From positions 558,001-622,000 of the forward strand of contig NZ_UGQU01000002.1 in the NCBI RefSeq assembly GCF_900453205.1: a stretch of DNA of 64,000 nt, in the 5' to 3' direction. A program made the translations under genes and the position numbers. Shown here piece after piece: positions 8,179 to 17,857 of the stretch. This DNA comes from Moraxella lacunata. Lineage in GTDB: Bacteria > Pseudomonadota > Gammaproteobacteria > Pseudomonadales > Moraxellaceae. How positions within the stretch are numbered: position 1 is the first letter of the stretch; every line of letters begins with the position of its first letter. A model generated the notes under the pieces. That model was given only the letters and a program-made list of their open reading frames with translations, made no database searches and was not told the origin of the DNA.

Positions 8179-9249
8179 TCAAACAAATTCCCCAAAAAAC
8201 TCATCAATATACCCCACAGGCATATCAGCAAGCGTATATCGCCATTTTGGGTTTTTGTCTTTATCAATGAGCAATGCCCGCACCCCTTCTTTAAAATCGC
8301 CATGATTAACACAATGTGTCGCCACCACCGTTTCCAAATCAAATATTTGTTTTAAAGAAAAATCTTTTTTGGTCGTTTTTAAATCATGATAAATTTTAAA
8401 GGTAATGGCTTTTGTGGTATCCGAGCCATTTTTATAAATGTCTATGGCGGATTTGATAAAATCATTATCGCCTTGATAATTCATTAAGGCATTATCAATC
8501 GCTAATAAATCGCCTTGATTCATGAGATGATTGATTTCATCAAATGACTTTAATAAGATACTGTCGCCCAATATAGATTTGTCATGAAATTCATTTAAAC
8601 AAGCGGATAATAAATGATGATTGGTACTATTATCCTTAAAATCAATTTGACAAATATGGCTTAGCACGTCATCAAATCTATCATGACTGATTGCAAAATC
8701 CGCCACGCCAAACGCACAAGCGTCCGCCCCTGTAAATCTCGCTCCCGTCAGTCCCAAAAACAGCCCAATCTTGCCCGCCAAATGATTTAAAAAATAAGAT
8801 GCCCCTACGTCAGGAAACAGCCCGATAGAGACTTCGGGCATTGCCATGAGCGTGGCGGACGTAACGACTTTATGGCTTGACCCGCCAAACAGCCCCATAC
8901 CGCCCCCCATGACGATACCATGCCCCCACGCCATGATAGGCTTGGGGTAGGTGTGCATGGCGTGCATGAGTCCGTACTCGTGCGTGAAAAAGTCGTGGGC
9001 GGTCTCTCCGCTCGCCCCACCATAGAGTGCCTTGATGTCGCCCCCTGCACACAGCCCCTTGTCGCCTGTGCCGTGTAGCACCACGACCGCCACGCTGTCA
9101 TCATTCGCCCATGTATCTAGGTGCGTGCGTGTGGCTTTGACCATGTCTAGGTTTTGGGCGTTTAGGGCTTTGGGATTGTTGAGCGTGATGATGCCGATGT
9201 GTTTGCCGTGAGTGGTGGGGGCTAGGCGTGCCAAAATCGTGTCAGTCAT
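8179..9249 (-). CDS. Enoyl-CoA hydratase/isomerase family, 3-hydroxyisobutyryl-CoA hydrolase-like
   Basis: A crotonase-fold enzyme, most likely hydrolysing 3-hydroxyisobutyryl-CoA in valine breakdown. The 356-aa length and the long C-terminal part fit HIBYL-CoA hydrolase rather than a ~260-aa enoyl-CoA hydratase. Visible features are the CoA-binding/oxyanion-hole motif GLCAGGDIKALY (about residues 65-77), the second oxyanion-hole segment AWGHGIVMGGGMGLF, and the catalytic-acid region MPEVSIGLFPDVGASYFL. No other valine catabolism gene is adjacent. A hydratase activity cannot be excluded from sequence alone. Confidence 0.85.
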   Translation of the reverse strand: MTDTILARLAPTTHGKHIGIITLNNPKALNAQNLDMVKATRTHLDTWANDDSVAVVVLHGTGDKGLCAGGDIKALYGGASGETAHDFFTHEYGLMHAMHTYPKPIMAWGHGIVMGGGMGLFGGSSHKVVTSATLMAMPEVSIGLFPDVGASYFLNHLAGKIGLFLGLTGARFTGADACAFGVADFAISHDRFDDVLSHICQIDFKDNSTNHHLLSACLNEFHDKSILGDSILLKSFDEINHLMNQGDLLAIDNALMNYQGDNDFIKSAIDIYKNGSDTTKAITFKIYHDLKTTKKDFSLKQIFDLETVVATHCVNHGDFKEGVRALLIDKDKNPKWRYTLADMPVGYIDEFFGEFV

Positions 9250-9391
9250 GAAAAATTCCTTTTAATGGTTAAAATAAGGATTTAATATAACAAATTTAAA
9301 CCGTCAAATCAATATTTTTAAATTGAAAAATCACACCAGTTATTTTATAATCTTTTTGTCTTTTAAATTAGCTTAATCATTGGAAAAAATC

Positions 9392-10174
9392 ATGTATTGT
9401 TTAATATCCCCTGCCAAAAACCTAGATGAAAAAACCGCCATTCCCTTTAATGTAGATAATCATTTAAGCGAACCTGTACTTATCAATCACGCCATAGAAT
9501 TAATGAAAACCCTAAAAAATAAAGATGTGATAGACTTACAAGAACTTATGGGCGTATCTGCAAAAATCGCCGAATTAAATGTCGTGCGTAACCAAAATTG
9601 GACTTATCCTTTTGATGATAATAAAAAGCCTGCCATTTATCTGTTTGACGGCGATGTTTATACAGGTCTGGACGCTTATTCATTAAATACTGATGAGATT
9701 TTATATTTAAATCGGCATTTGGGGATTTTATCAGGCTTATATGGCATTTTAAAGCCGTTAGATAATATGCTCCCCTATCGGCTGGAAATGGGAACGAAAT
9801 TAAAAACACCCCATGCCGATGATTTATACGGCTATTGGGGCGATGAGATTACCGATGTGATAAATCATAATATCAAAAATAGCGGTTCTGATGTATTGAT
9901 AAATCTTGCGTCCAATGAATACTTTAAAGCGGTCAATACCGCCAAAATCAAGGCGGAGATTATCACGCCCAAATTTTTAGACCAAAAAAACGGACAATAT
10001 AAAATCGTGAGTTTCTATGCCAAAAAAGCCCGTGGCATGATGATGAATTTTTGTGCAAAACATCAAATCACCAATCCCGATGAGCTAAAAAACTTTGACA
10101 TCGACAGTTATTATTTTGATGAAAAAGCAAGCAGTCATGATGAATGGGTGTTTAAACGAGATGAGCAGATTTAA
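9392..10174 (+). CDS. yaaA: YaaA/UPF0246 family peroxide-stress protein
   Basis: YaaA lowers free intracellular iron under hydrogen peroxide stress; it is a cytoplasmic DNA-binding protein in E. coli. The N-terminus MYCLISPAKNLDEKT matches the family's ISPAKTLD signature. LMGVSAKIAELNVVRNQNW, ALYLFDGDVYTGLDA-like and YGILKPLDNMLPYRLEMGTKL are characteristic. The 260-aa length is typical. A TTG four codons upstream is open, but the ATG at 9392 gives the family-standard N-terminus and was chosen. It is monocistronic; katA, another peroxide gene, lies 3 kb away. Confidence 0.92.
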   Translation: MYCLISPAKNLDEKTAIPFNVDNHLSEPVLINHAIELMKTLKNKDVIDLQELMGVSAKIAELNVVRNQNWTYPFDDNKKPAIYLFDGDVYTGLDAYSLNTDEILYLNRHLGILSGLYGILKPLDNMLPYRLEMGTKLKTPHADDLYGYWGDEITDVINHNIKNSGSDVLINLASNEYFKAVNTAKIKAEIITPKFLDQKNGQYKIVSFYAKKARGMMMNFCAKHQITNPDELKNFDIDSYYFDEKASSHDEWVFKRDEQI

Positions 10175-10337
10175 TAGTATTTTTTAATAAATTATTTAAT
10201 TTAACTTAACAATTATTTATTGTAACAACGCAAAAATTACCGCCACTTTGCCCAAAAAAGTGCTAAAATAGGCAAAATTTTGGTTGTAAATTTAGTTATT
10301 TTATCACATTAATTTTAGTTGAAAAAAGGTAATTCTT

Positions 10338-11429
10338 ATGGCAAAAGCACCCAAAGAAAAAGACGAAAACATTGAAGGCAATAAAGAAAAAGCGTTGCAA
10401 ATGGCATTGGCTCAGATTGAAAAGGCGTTCGGCAAAAACACCATCATGAATCTGGGCGATGAGTCTATCAAGGTAGATGTCGAGACCATTTCCACAGGCT
10501 CGCTGGGGCTGGACATTGCTCTGGGGATTGGTGGTCTGCCAAAGGGGCGTATCATTGAGATTTTCGGGCCTGAAAGCTCGGGCAAAACCACGCTTACCCT
10601 ACAAACGATTGCCGAATGCCAAAAACAAGGCGGAAAATGTGCGTTCATTGACGCAGAACACGCCCTAGACCCCATTTATGCCAAAAAATTGGGCGTAAAT
10701 TTGAACGAACTTATGGTCTCACAGCCTGACAACGGCGAGCAAGCCCTTGAAATCGTAGACATGCTTGTGCGTTCTGGGGCGGTGGATTTGATTGTGGTGG
10801 ACTCGGTTGCTGCCTTGACCCCAAAGGCTGAGATTGAAGGCGAAATGGGCGACAGCCACATGGGTCTGCAAGCACGTCTGATGAGCCAAGCCTTGCGTAA
10901 AATCACAGGTAACGCCAAACGCTCTAACTGCATGGTGATTTTCATCAACCAAATCCGCATGAAAATCGGCGTAATGTTCGGCTCGCCTGAGACGACAACA
11001 GGCGGTAATGCCTTGAAATTTTATGCGTCTGTCCGCCTAGACATTCGCCGTATCGGCTCGGTCAAGGACAAAGAAGAAATCATCGGTTCTGAAACCCGTG
11101 TCAAGGTCATCAAAAACAAAATGGCTCCCCCGTTCCGCCAAACCGAATTTGACATCATGTATGGCGAAGGCATTAACCGCTTGGGCGAGATTGTAGACCT
11201 TGGGGCAAGCCTTGACATCGTGGGTAAATCAGGGGCGTGGTACAGCTATGAAGGCTCAAAAATCGGTCAAGGCAAAGCCAATGCCTGTCAATTTTTGGCG
11301 GAAAATCCAGCCATCGCCCAAGAGATTGAAGCCAAAATCCGTGAGCTCAAACTTGCCAATGTCGTGCCAGTCGCCCCCAGCGATGATGACGGTGAAGTGC
11401 CTGAATATGTCGAAGGCATGGACAACTAA
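10338..11429 (+). CDS. recA: Recombinase A
   Basis: RecA forms filaments on single-stranded DNA and carries out homologous recombination and repair. The 363-aa protein has Walker A GPESSGKT (residues 77-84), [10 protein letters not shown] (Walker B), the L1/L2 loop regions and [28 protein letters not shown]. The acidic C-terminal tail ([15 protein letters not shown]) is normal. AAGGTAA before the ATG is the likely ribosome-binding site. recX follows 4 bp downstream, so the two are almost certainly co-transcribed. I could not identify a LexA-type SOS box upstream. Confidence 0.98.
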   Translation: MAKAPKEKDENIEGNKEKALQMALAQIEKAFGKNTIMNLGDESIKVDVETISTGSLGLDIALGIGGLPKGRIIEIFGPESSGKTTLTLQTIAECQKQGGKCAFIDAEHALDPIYAKKLGVNLNELMVSQPDNGEQALEIVDMLVRSGAVDLIVVDSVAALTPKAEIEGEMGDSHMGLQARLMSQALRKITGNAKRSNCMVIFINQIRMKIGVMFGSPETTTGGNALKFYASVRLDIRRIGSVKDKEEIIGSETRVKVIKNKMAPPFRQTEFDIMYGEGINRLGEIVDLGASLDIVGKSGAWYSYEGSKIGQGKANACQFLAENPAIAQEIEAKIRELKLANVVPVAPSDDDGEVPEYVEGMDN

Positions 11430-11433
11430 TTTT

Positions 11434-12402
11434 ATGGTCAAACCCATAAAAATACAAACCTTAGATGACATTTTAGCAGACATGGGACAACCTGTGTCTG
11501 CTAAAACTTTTGATAAAAAGAGTAATAACAGCAATAGCACGGACGATAAAAATACCAAAAAAGCGGATAAAACGAACGATAAAAACAGCAACAAACAATC
11601 CGATGATAATTTTTTATCTGATAAACCAAAAGGTTTAACCGACCCTGCCAAACAATCTTTTAAAAAATCTAAAAAAACAGTTAAAAACACCCAAAATTCC
11701 AACTCCCAAACCGATACGCCAACACCCACACGCAAACGCAAATCCCAAACAAGCGATAATCAGCCGTCTGCGGTGGATTTATTATTAAAAGACGACAGCC
11801 AAACGGTGCTTGATGATAATTCTTTAAAATTATTAAGCCAAGTGGAGATTGAAAAATTACAACTTCCCGACAAAGAAACTCGCTATTTGCGTTGGCTTGC
11901 GTTTTATTATTTATCCAAAAAAGAGCTGTCCCGCCATGAGCTAAAAACCAAACTTATCGCCAAAGACTGCGACCCACAGGCGGTAGATGACTTGCTTGAT
12001 GAATTTGCCGAAAAAGGTTATCAGTCCGACACACGCTGTGCGACCATGCTCGTGCGTGAAGCGGTACGCAAAGGGCGTGGCGTGCGGCATCTGACGGATA
12101 GCCTAAAAAAAGCAGGGCTTGATGTCAAGGCATTTGGCGGTGTGGATGAGCTGATTGCCATGAGTGATGTGGATAGTGTGGCGGACGGCACGATTTTGGA
12201 CGATGATAACAAGGGTGATGACAAGGATGATGAGATAGACTGGCTCAAACTTGCCGTAGAAGCTCGCTGTAAAAAATATGGCGATAATATCCCAAAAGAC
12301 CCCAAAGAAAAAGCCCGCCAACTGAGATTTTTGCAGTATCGGGGCTTTGAGATGGGTGTGTGTTTTGATGCGTTAAAGATGAATTTGGGGGATTTTGAAT
12401 AA
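11434..12402 (+). CDS. recX: RecX regulatory protein with long low-complexity N-terminus
   Basis: RecX binds RecA filaments and tunes their disassembly. The RecX core of tandem three-helix repeats is in the C-terminal half: YLRWLAFYYLSKKELSRHELKTKL, DDLLDEFAEKGYQSDTRCA, VREAVRKGRG and the final RFLQYRGFEMGVCFDALK. The first ~145 residues are a Lys/Asn/Asp/Ser/Thr-rich, apparently disordered extension absent from typical RecX of ~150-190 aa, giving 322 aa in total. The frame is open further upstream inside recA, but the ATG at 11434, four bases after the recA stop, is the sensible start. Confidence 0.9.
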   Translation: MVKPIKIQTLDDILADMGQPVSAKTFDKKSNNSNSTDDKNTKKADKTNDKNSNKQSDDNFLSDKPKGLTDPAKQSFKKSKKTVKNTQNSNSQTDTPTPTRKRKSQTSDNQPSAVDLLLKDDSQTVLDDNSLKLLSQVEIEKLQLPDKETRYLRWLAFYYLSKKELSRHELKTKLIAKDCDPQAVDDLLDEFAEKGYQSDTRCATMLVREAVRKGRGVRHLTDSLKKAGLDVKAFGGVDELIAMSDVDSVADGTILDDDNKGDDKDDEIDWLKLAVEARCKKYGDNIPKDPKEKARQLRFLQYRGFEMGVCFDALKMNLGDFE

Positions 12403-12423
12403 AGGTGATTTTGAGTAAAGTAG

Positions 12424-13758
12424 TCAGACTTGCCTATCACGGTAATCCATTAGCCCTACCCCTACCACTTCTAGAAGCTGTGAATCTTGGTGTGTGGCAA
12501 CGGTGCGAATGAGTCGTGACGGCGAGTGCGTGAGCGTATTGGTCAGGCGATGAGCAAATTCATCTAGCACCATCATCATGTCATCACCCTGTGCCAGACG
12601 GTGTTTGGCATGCGATAACAGTCGGCTTTTATGCTCGTTTGCCATCATGCGATAATCGGCAATATAACGTTTGGCGGACAGCAGTTGCATTTGACTCTCG
12701 ATACTTAGGGTCAGCTGACTGACCATCAGCTCCGCCTCTACCGCCGCTTGTTTTCGCTCTTCTAGGTTACCTGCAATGACATGCTGTAAGTCATCCACCG
12801 AATACAAATAGACATCATCAAATCCGCCCACCGCAGGGTCGATGTCTCGTGGCACTGCCAAATCCACCAGTAGCAACGGGCGATGACGACGCACCTTTTG
12901 GGCGTACTTGACCATCTCTGTGCTAATCAGCGTCTCCATGCTACCGCTACAACTGCTCACCACATCGGCACGGCTTAGCACCTGCCCGAGACTATCTAGC
13001 CCCACGCACTCAACATACACCGACCGCCCTGCATTTTGTGCCATTTGCACCAGCTCATCTTTGAGTAGTTCGGCACGCTGTGGACTGCGATTGGCAATGA
13101 TGATGTTTTTCATGCCAAGGCTTGCCACGTTATGAGCGACAAGGCGGTTCATCTCGCCTGCCGCCACCATGAGTAGCGTGGTATTCTCTGGCTTGTCAAA
13201 TATCTGCGTGACCAGCTTGGCGGTCGCAAACCCTAACGTCACCGCCTGCTGTCCGACCTTACTGTCACGGCGGACACTGCGTGCTGACGCAAAAATCTGC
13301 TGAGTAAGCCAATGAAAATCACTGCCCACCCCACTCACTGCCTGCGACTGCGACACCGCTTGTCTGATTTGCCCCAGAATCTGTGGCTCGCCCAGTATCA
13401 TTGAGTCTAGCCCTGACGCCACACGAAGCCAGTGGTTCAACGCACGGTTATTTTCATAAATGTACAAAAAAGGCGAAATGTCATCTAGTGCCACGCCCTT
13501 GAACTCGGCAAGCCACGACCGCACTCGCCCCGCCTGCACGCTCACATCATCATCGTCAGCGACCGCTTGCCACTCATCGTCAAACCCCACATAAATCTCA
13601 CTGCGGTTGCAAGTAGAGACGATGACCGCCCCCGAAACCGACTCATCAAGACGGCGAATGTCAGTAATCGCCTGTGGCAAATCCGAGCCGAATGACAACC
13701 GCTCTCGCAGGGCGACAGGGGCGGTTTTGTGATTGACTCCGATGACGGCTAATTTCAT
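12424..13758 (-). CDS. hemA: Glutamyl-tRNA reductase
   Basis: First committed step of C5-pathway tetrapyrrole synthesis: reduces glutamyl-tRNA(Glu) to glutamate-1-semialdehyde with NADPH. The 444-aa protein has the catalytic cysteine C50 in VIVSTCNRSEIY, the SGLDSMILGEPQILGQIR motif, the NADPH-binding region around LMVAAGEMNRLVAHNVASLG and a C-terminal dimerisation helix. It is convergent with recX (21-bp gap). The 400 bp upstream hold repeat B, so its promoter lies in or beside that repeat. In related bacteria hemA is usually near lolB/ispE/prs; those are not here. Confidence 0.97.
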   Translation of the reverse strand: MKLAVIGVNHKTAPVALRERLSFGSDLPQAITDIRRLDESVSGAVIVSTCNRSEIYVGFDDEWQAVADDDDVSVQAGRVRSWLAEFKGVALDDISPFLYIYENNRALNHWLRVASGLDSMILGEPQILGQIRQAVSQSQAVSGVGSDFHWLTQQIFASARSVRRDSKVGQQAVTLGFATAKLVTQIFDKPENTTLLMVAAGEMNRLVAHNVASLGMKNIIIANRSPQRAELLKDELVQMAQNAGRSVYVECVGLDSLGQVLSRADVVSSCSGSMETLISTEMVKYAQKVRRHRPLLLVDLAVPRDIDPAVGGFDDVYLYSVDDLQHVIAGNLEERKQAAVEAELMVSQLTLSIESQMQLLSAKRYIADYRMMANEHKSRLLSHAKHRLAQGDDMMMVLDEFAHRLTNTLTHSPSRLIRTVATHQDSQLLEVVGVGLMDYRDRQV

Positions 13759-13942
13759 GACAGGCTATATTTGGTAGATAAAATAAAACAGACAGATGAT
13801 GAAACGGATTATTATAACATCATTTGCCAAAAACACACAAAAAATGGGGGTTTTTATGAAACTTTTCAATCAAAACACACACTTTGACAAAATCAATCGT
13901 TTTTAAATAGGTGATTTTTTTATGTTAAAATATACTTATATC

Positions 13943-14102
13943 TAACGAACTTAATATTTATCAAAGGTTTATCAGCACTATCTCCGCACGTCCTTTATTG
14001 TTGTCATGTTTATCTATTGTTGTCATGTTTATCGGATGTGCACAGCACGCCCCTACACCCTTATATTATTGAGCTTGTGATAATTTTAAAATTTGTGGCT
14101 AT
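13943..14102. repeat. Repeat B copy 1 in the hemA-lptG intergenic region
   Basis: Non-coding stretch 13759-14159 contains a ~160-bp repeat that starts with AACGAACTTAATATTTAT and ends with TGTGATAATTTTAAAATTTG. It is related to copies at 28980-29119 and 41341-41488. The ends are imperfect inverted repeats of the type AACTTWAWATTTACCACA. This copy is the most diverged, with a tandem duplication of TTGTTGTCATGTTTATC in the middle. No gene is visible in this gap. Confidence 0.65.
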
Positions 14103-14159
14103 ACACTTAAGATTTTTAATTTAAAAATAACCATAAAAATTGGCAATCTCTCGCCCATT

Positions 14160-15251
14160 TTATTGCCGTCTTTGGAGTAGATAAATCCCCACGCCTGCAC
14201 TAATGATAATCGGCAACAGTGCCATAAAAAACGGGGAGAACCCTGTCGCGAGTGCCACAAACCCTGTCAAATCGGTCAAATAACTAAACAAAAGCCCTGT
14301 CAATAACGCCATGACAATGCGAAGTCCCAAGCCCTGCGAACGCAACGACCCAAACACAAAGGACGACGCCACCAGCACCAATGACAACACGGCAAAGGGC
14401 GATAAGAGTTTTTGCCAAAAGGCGACTTCATGGCGTAACGAGCGTTTGCCTTGATGACTCATGAGCTGATGGTGAGCATATAGGTCGGTCAAAGACAAAT
14501 CTTCGGCCTCTTTGGTCAAAAGATGAACATCACTCGGGGCAAGGGGCAGTGATAAGGTCTTGTGCATATCAAAACTGCGAGAGACGCCCGTATCGCCCAC
14601 GGTCAGCTGTGCCACGTCGGTCAGTTGCCACTGATAATCATCGCCTACCTGTTCATGGAACACGCCACTGCCTGCACGGGTCGCCCCCGTGAGATTCGCC
14701 CCTTTGTCCAGATAGTAGCGTTTGGTTGCCCCCAGTTTGCCATCCGAGTCGGCATAGCTGATATAGACAATCTCCTGCCCTTGCTCGGTGTCATTCACCG
14801 CCCAATAGCCATTGACCGTAAATAGCTTATCGGTCGTGGCGGTGTGCGTGGCTATCTGCGACGCTTTTTGGTTGGTTGTTGGCAGGATAAATTGATTGAC
14901 CACTAATGAGATGACTACGAACAAAAACGCAGGTAACATCGCATACCCGATAATGCGGTACACGCTCACCCCAGACGCTCGCATGACCACAAGCTCACTA
15001 TTGCCTGCCAACAAACCCAGTCCCACCACCGCTCCAAGAAGTGCCCCAGTGGGAATAAATTGCACCAAAAAATAAGGCGAGCGGTACAAAATAAAACGCA
15101 ACGCGTCAAGATACGTATAAGTCTCGGATAAGTTTTCAAGCTCGGACAGGTAGGCAAAGATGATTTGCAATAGCCACAAGCCCGCCACCGCCCCCATCAT
15201 GGCAAACAGTGCCGAGCGGATGACATAACGGGGTAAAATCCATGCTTTCAT
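14160..15251 (-). CDS. lptG: LPS export ABC transporter permease LptG
   Basis: Inner-membrane permease of the LptB2FG complex that extracts lipooligosaccharide from the inner membrane and feeds it to the periplasmic LptC-LptA bridge. The 363-aa protein shows the LptF/LptG fold: three N-terminal membrane helices, a periplasmic jellyroll (about residues 125-260) and three C-terminal helices. The MRASGVSVYRI coupling-helix motif is present. The start ATG overlaps the lptF stop by 4 bp (15248-15251), giving translational coupling. lptB, lptC and lptA are elsewhere. Confidence 0.95.
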   Translation of the reverse strand: MKAWILPRYVIRSALFAMMGAVAGLWLLQIIFAYLSELENLSETYTYLDALRFILYRSPYFLVQFIPTGALLGAVVGLGLLAGNSELVVMRASGVSVYRIIGYAMLPAFLFVVISLVVNQFILPTTNQKASQIATHTATTDKLFTVNGYWAVNDTEQGQEIVYISYADSDGKLGATKRYYLDKGANLTGATRAGSGVFHEQVGDDYQWQLTDVAQLTVGDTGVSRSFDMHKTLSLPLAPSDVHLLTKEAEDLSLTDLYAHHQLMSHQGKRSLRHEVAFWQKLLSPFAVLSLVLVASSFVFGSLRSQGLGLRIVMALLTGLLFSYLTDLTGFVALATGFSPFFMALLPIIISAGVGIYLLQRRQ

Positions 15252-16549
15252 GATACCCCCTGCTCTGATTGCTGATGACCTTGGCGACTGATACGATTTC
15301 GGCGAAGCTGTGCCACGATACGGTCATGATAATTTAGATACAAGGCAAAGGCGATGAACAGCACCAATGCCACAGGATAGATGTACACGCCAATTTTGCC
15401 CTTGGCAATGCTCTCTTTTAGAGAAATCAAAATCAGCACGTTCGCCACAAACACAAAAATCGCAGGAATGAGTTTGAGCCATCTGCCTTGACGGGGTCGC
15501 ACGGTCGCAAGCGGTGTGGCAAGCAGCACAGCGATAATCATCAAAAACGGCAACGACAAACGATAACCGAGCTCGGCACGCACCTGCTGCGGGCTAAACG
15601 TGCTGTTTTTTAGGGTTATCTCGCCTTGCACCCCACGCACACTCAAAAGCTCGCCTGTGGCAATGCCTTCTATCTTCATCGGGCGTCCTTGACTCTCGCT
15701 TTTGCCCGTCAGATGAATGCGATACCGCCCAAACCCCACTTGATTATACTGACGACTTGCCGTATCCACCTCATACCGCCGACCTTCGTGCAAGTCAAGC
15801 ACCACCGAACCGTCATGCGTGGCGGTCGGCACTTGGGTTGCGGATTTGGCTAGGATAATGGTGTCTTTGTCAGATAGTAGCTGGCTTGGGATTTTGCTCG
15901 TGTCTAGGTTATCAGCGTGTAGCGGGTCGCCCTGCTCTATGGCGGTCTGCGTGGTCGGTGTGTTGGCATGCTCTGCTTGCTTGCCATCATTCATTTGAAT
16001 GACGATGACATCTTTTAAAAATTCACGCTCATCGCCCACTTCACCCACATACAGATGATAGTCGCCACTGCTGATGAATTCTTTGGTGCGAATTAAATCA
16101 AAAATCTCCACCACTGATTGTTCTTGCCAAATGTTGGTGGCACGCCCCACCCCCCACGGCTTACCAACAAGCGTAATAAAACCCTGCACCACAAACACCA
16201 CAAGCACAAGCGGTATCAGCCATCTTGATACCATGCCACGACTGACCCCGCCTGCGTTTAGTACCGCCATCTCATGGTCGGCATACAGTCGCCCAAATAC
16301 CAGCATAAGCCCAATAAAAAAGGACAAAGGAAAAATCAATTCCAAAAAATAAGGCAAGTTATAGCCGATGAGTGTCCACAGCACCCCCACATCAAGCCCC
16401 CCTTCGGCAGCCATGCCAAAATAACGTATCAGGCGACCACCCAAAAGCATAACCACCAAAAACCCTAGTACAAGGGCGGTGGTCGTGGCAACTTGGCGTA
16501 TCATGTATCGGCGTAAAATCACGGTGCTAGACTGATGATAAAAATGCAT
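15248..16549 (-). CDS. lptF: LPS export ABC transporter permease LptF
   Basis: Partner permease of LptG in LPS/LOS export. The 433-aa protein begins with the typical ILRRYMIRQVATTTALVLGFLVVMLLGGRLIRYF first helix region and has LNAGGVSRG in the coupling helix. A large periplasmic domain with an insertion rich in charged residues lies at about 185-235 (GKQAEHANTPTTQTA...), and there are three C-terminal helices. It is longer than E. coli LptF (366 aa) because of that insertion. It is first in the lptFG operon. Confidence 0.95.
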   Translation of the reverse strand: MHFYHQSSTVILRRYMIRQVATTTALVLGFLVVMLLGGRLIRYFGMAAEGGLDVGVLWTLIGYNLPYFLELIFPLSFFIGLMLVFGRLYADHEMAVLNAGGVSRGMVSRWLIPLVLVVFVVQGFITLVGKPWGVGRATNIWQEQSVVEIFDLIRTKEFISSGDYHLYVGEVGDEREFLKDVIVIQMNDGKQAEHANTPTTQTAIEQGDPLHADNLDTSKIPSQLLSDKDTIILAKSATQVPTATHDGSVVLDLHEGRRYEVDTASRQYNQVGFGRYRIHLTGKSESQGRPMKIEGIATGELLSVRGVQGEITLKNSTFSPQQVRAELGYRLSLPFLMIIAVLLATPLATVRPRQGRWLKLIPAIFVFVANVLILISLKESIAKGKIGVYIYPVALVLFIAFALYLNYHDRIVAQLRRNRISRQGHQQSEQGVS

Positions 16550-16605
16550 TATTATAGCAAATTTTCATGGGTTTTGCTAAAAATAACGACAAGTGTTTAA
16601 AACAC

Positions 16606-16635
16606 AAACCCCAAAGTTTTTTTGCTTTGGGGTTT
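16606..16635 (-). terminator. Hairpin downstream of prpF
   Basis: AAACCCCAAAG pairs perfectly with CTTTGGGGTTT around an 8-nt loop. It lies 51 bp beyond the prpF stop and before lptF. On the minus strand it is followed by a short TTTT stretch, so it is a reasonable terminator of the prp operon. Confidence 0.6.
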
Positions 16636-16649
16636 AGGCTGATTTCATT

Positions 16650-16687
16650 TATATGCATTTTAATCTATTATATGCATTTTAATCTAT
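16650..16687. repeat. Tandem 2 x 19-bp repeat at the prpF stop
   Basis: The unit TATATGCATTTTAATCTAT occurs twice head-to-tail (16650-16668 and 16669-16687). The second unit touches the first base of the prpF stop codon. Confidence 0.8.
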
Positions 16688-17853
16688 CAAAAACTATCAA
16701 CAGGCACAAACACACTCCCCACCATAAGCCTGCGTGCCGAACGACTCATAGACACCTTACGAGCGACCCATTTACCATTTATACACTCGGACTGACCACC
16801 TACCGTGAGTGTCCCTGATGGGTGTCCAAACTTTACTTCAATCAAAGGCTGACCACCTGCTACATCATTAACAATCGTTCCGACAATCGTCCCTGCGGTG
16901 CCAATTGCCACACTGGCTGTTCCCATCATAGCGTGATGTAGCTGCCCCATACTCATTGCACGAGCAAGTAAATCAATATCATCAGCTTTTACCGTTTTGC
17001 CGCTAGATGCTATGTAGTCTGACGGCGGTGCGACCCAAGCGATTTTGGGTGTGTGCTGACGGCTTTGGGCTTGCTCCACATCATCAATCAAGCCCATTTT
17101 GACCGCTCCATAAGCACGAATTTTTTCCAATTTGTCTAAAATTTCTGCATTAGAATTAATGTCTTTTTGTAGCTCTGTGCCTGTAAAGCCAAGCTCGTGG
17201 GCGTGTAAAAATATCGTAGGAATGCCTGCGTTAATCATTGTAACTTCAAATTCACCCACATCAGGCACGGACAAAGTATCCTTTAAATTGCCTGTGGGGA
17301 ACATCTCACCGCCTTCGTCCACAGGGTCAATAAATTCAATTTTAATTTCACTGGCGGGGAAAGTTACCCCATCAAGCTCAAAATCGCCTGTTTCTACTAC
17401 TTGACCATTCTCAATCGGTACATAGGCAATGATGGTCTTTTTGATATTTTCTTGCCAGATACGCACGGTGCAAATGCCGTTGTTGGGGATTTTGGCTTGG
17501 TCAATGAGTCCATTAAAAATGGCAAACGAACCGACCGCTCCTGTTAAATTCCCACAGTTGCCCGACCAATCTATCATCGGCTTGTCAATGGCGACTTGCC
17601 CAAACAGATAATTGACATCGTGTATGCCGTCTGTGCAAGGCGATAAAATCACGACTTTGGAAGTGCTTGATGAGCCATTGCCCATTCCATCTATTTGCTT
17701 GCCGTAGGGGTCTGGACTGCCGACAACACGGAGCAAAAAATTGTCTCGTGCCGTCCCTGCTACTTGGCAAGGCTCTGGCAAATCGGAGAGTTTAAAAAAT
17801 GTGCCTTTTGATGTGCCACCACGCATATAAGTGGCTGGGATTGGGGTTTGCAT
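16687..17853 (-). CDS. prpF: 2-methylaconitate cis-trans isomerase PrpF
   Basis: PrpF isomerises the trans-2-methylaconitate made by AcnD into the cis form, completing the AcnD route of the methylcitrate cycle. The 388-aa protein has the diaminopimelate-epimerase-like fold signatures: YMRGGTSKGTFF at the N-terminus, GMGNGSSSTSKVVIL, GNCGNLTGAVGSFAI and the C-terminal FGHPSGTL. It is the last gene of the minus-strand prp operon, 4 bp after the Doc-type toxin gene, so the accessory TA pair must be transcribed through into it or share its messenger. Confidence 0.95.
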   Translation of the reverse strand: MQTPIPATYMRGGTSKGTFFKLSDLPEPCQVAGTARDNFLLRVVGSPDPYGKQIDGMGNGSSSTSKVVILSPCTDGIHDVNYLFGQVAIDKPMIDWSGNCGNLTGAVGSFAIFNGLIDQAKIPNNGICTVRIWQENIKKTIIAYVPIENGQVVETGDFELDGVTFPASEIKIEFIDPVDEGGEMFPTGNLKDTLSVPDVGEFEVTMINAGIPTIFLHAHELGFTGTELQKDINSNAEILDKLEKIRAYGAVKMGLIDDVEQAQSRQHTPKIAWVAPPSDYIASSGKTVKADDIDLLARAMSMGQLHHAMMGTASVAIGTAGTIVGTIVNDVAGGQPLIEVKFGHPSGTLTVGGQSECINGKWVARKVSMSRSARRLMVGSVFVPVDSF

Positions 17854-17857
17854 TGTT

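Noticed and set aside
10180-10337. SOS box upstream of recA
   Set aside because: No convincing LexA-type palindrome was seen, and Moraxellaceae commonly lack a standard LexA regulon.
11200-11433. Start of recX inside recA
   Set aside because: The frame is open there only by chance; the ATG four bases after the recA stop is the sensible start.
13960-14060. Small gene in the hemA-lptG gap with TTGTTGTCATGTTTATC repeats
   Set aside because: The stretch is inside a degenerate repeat B copy and has no ribosome-binding site or sustained frame.
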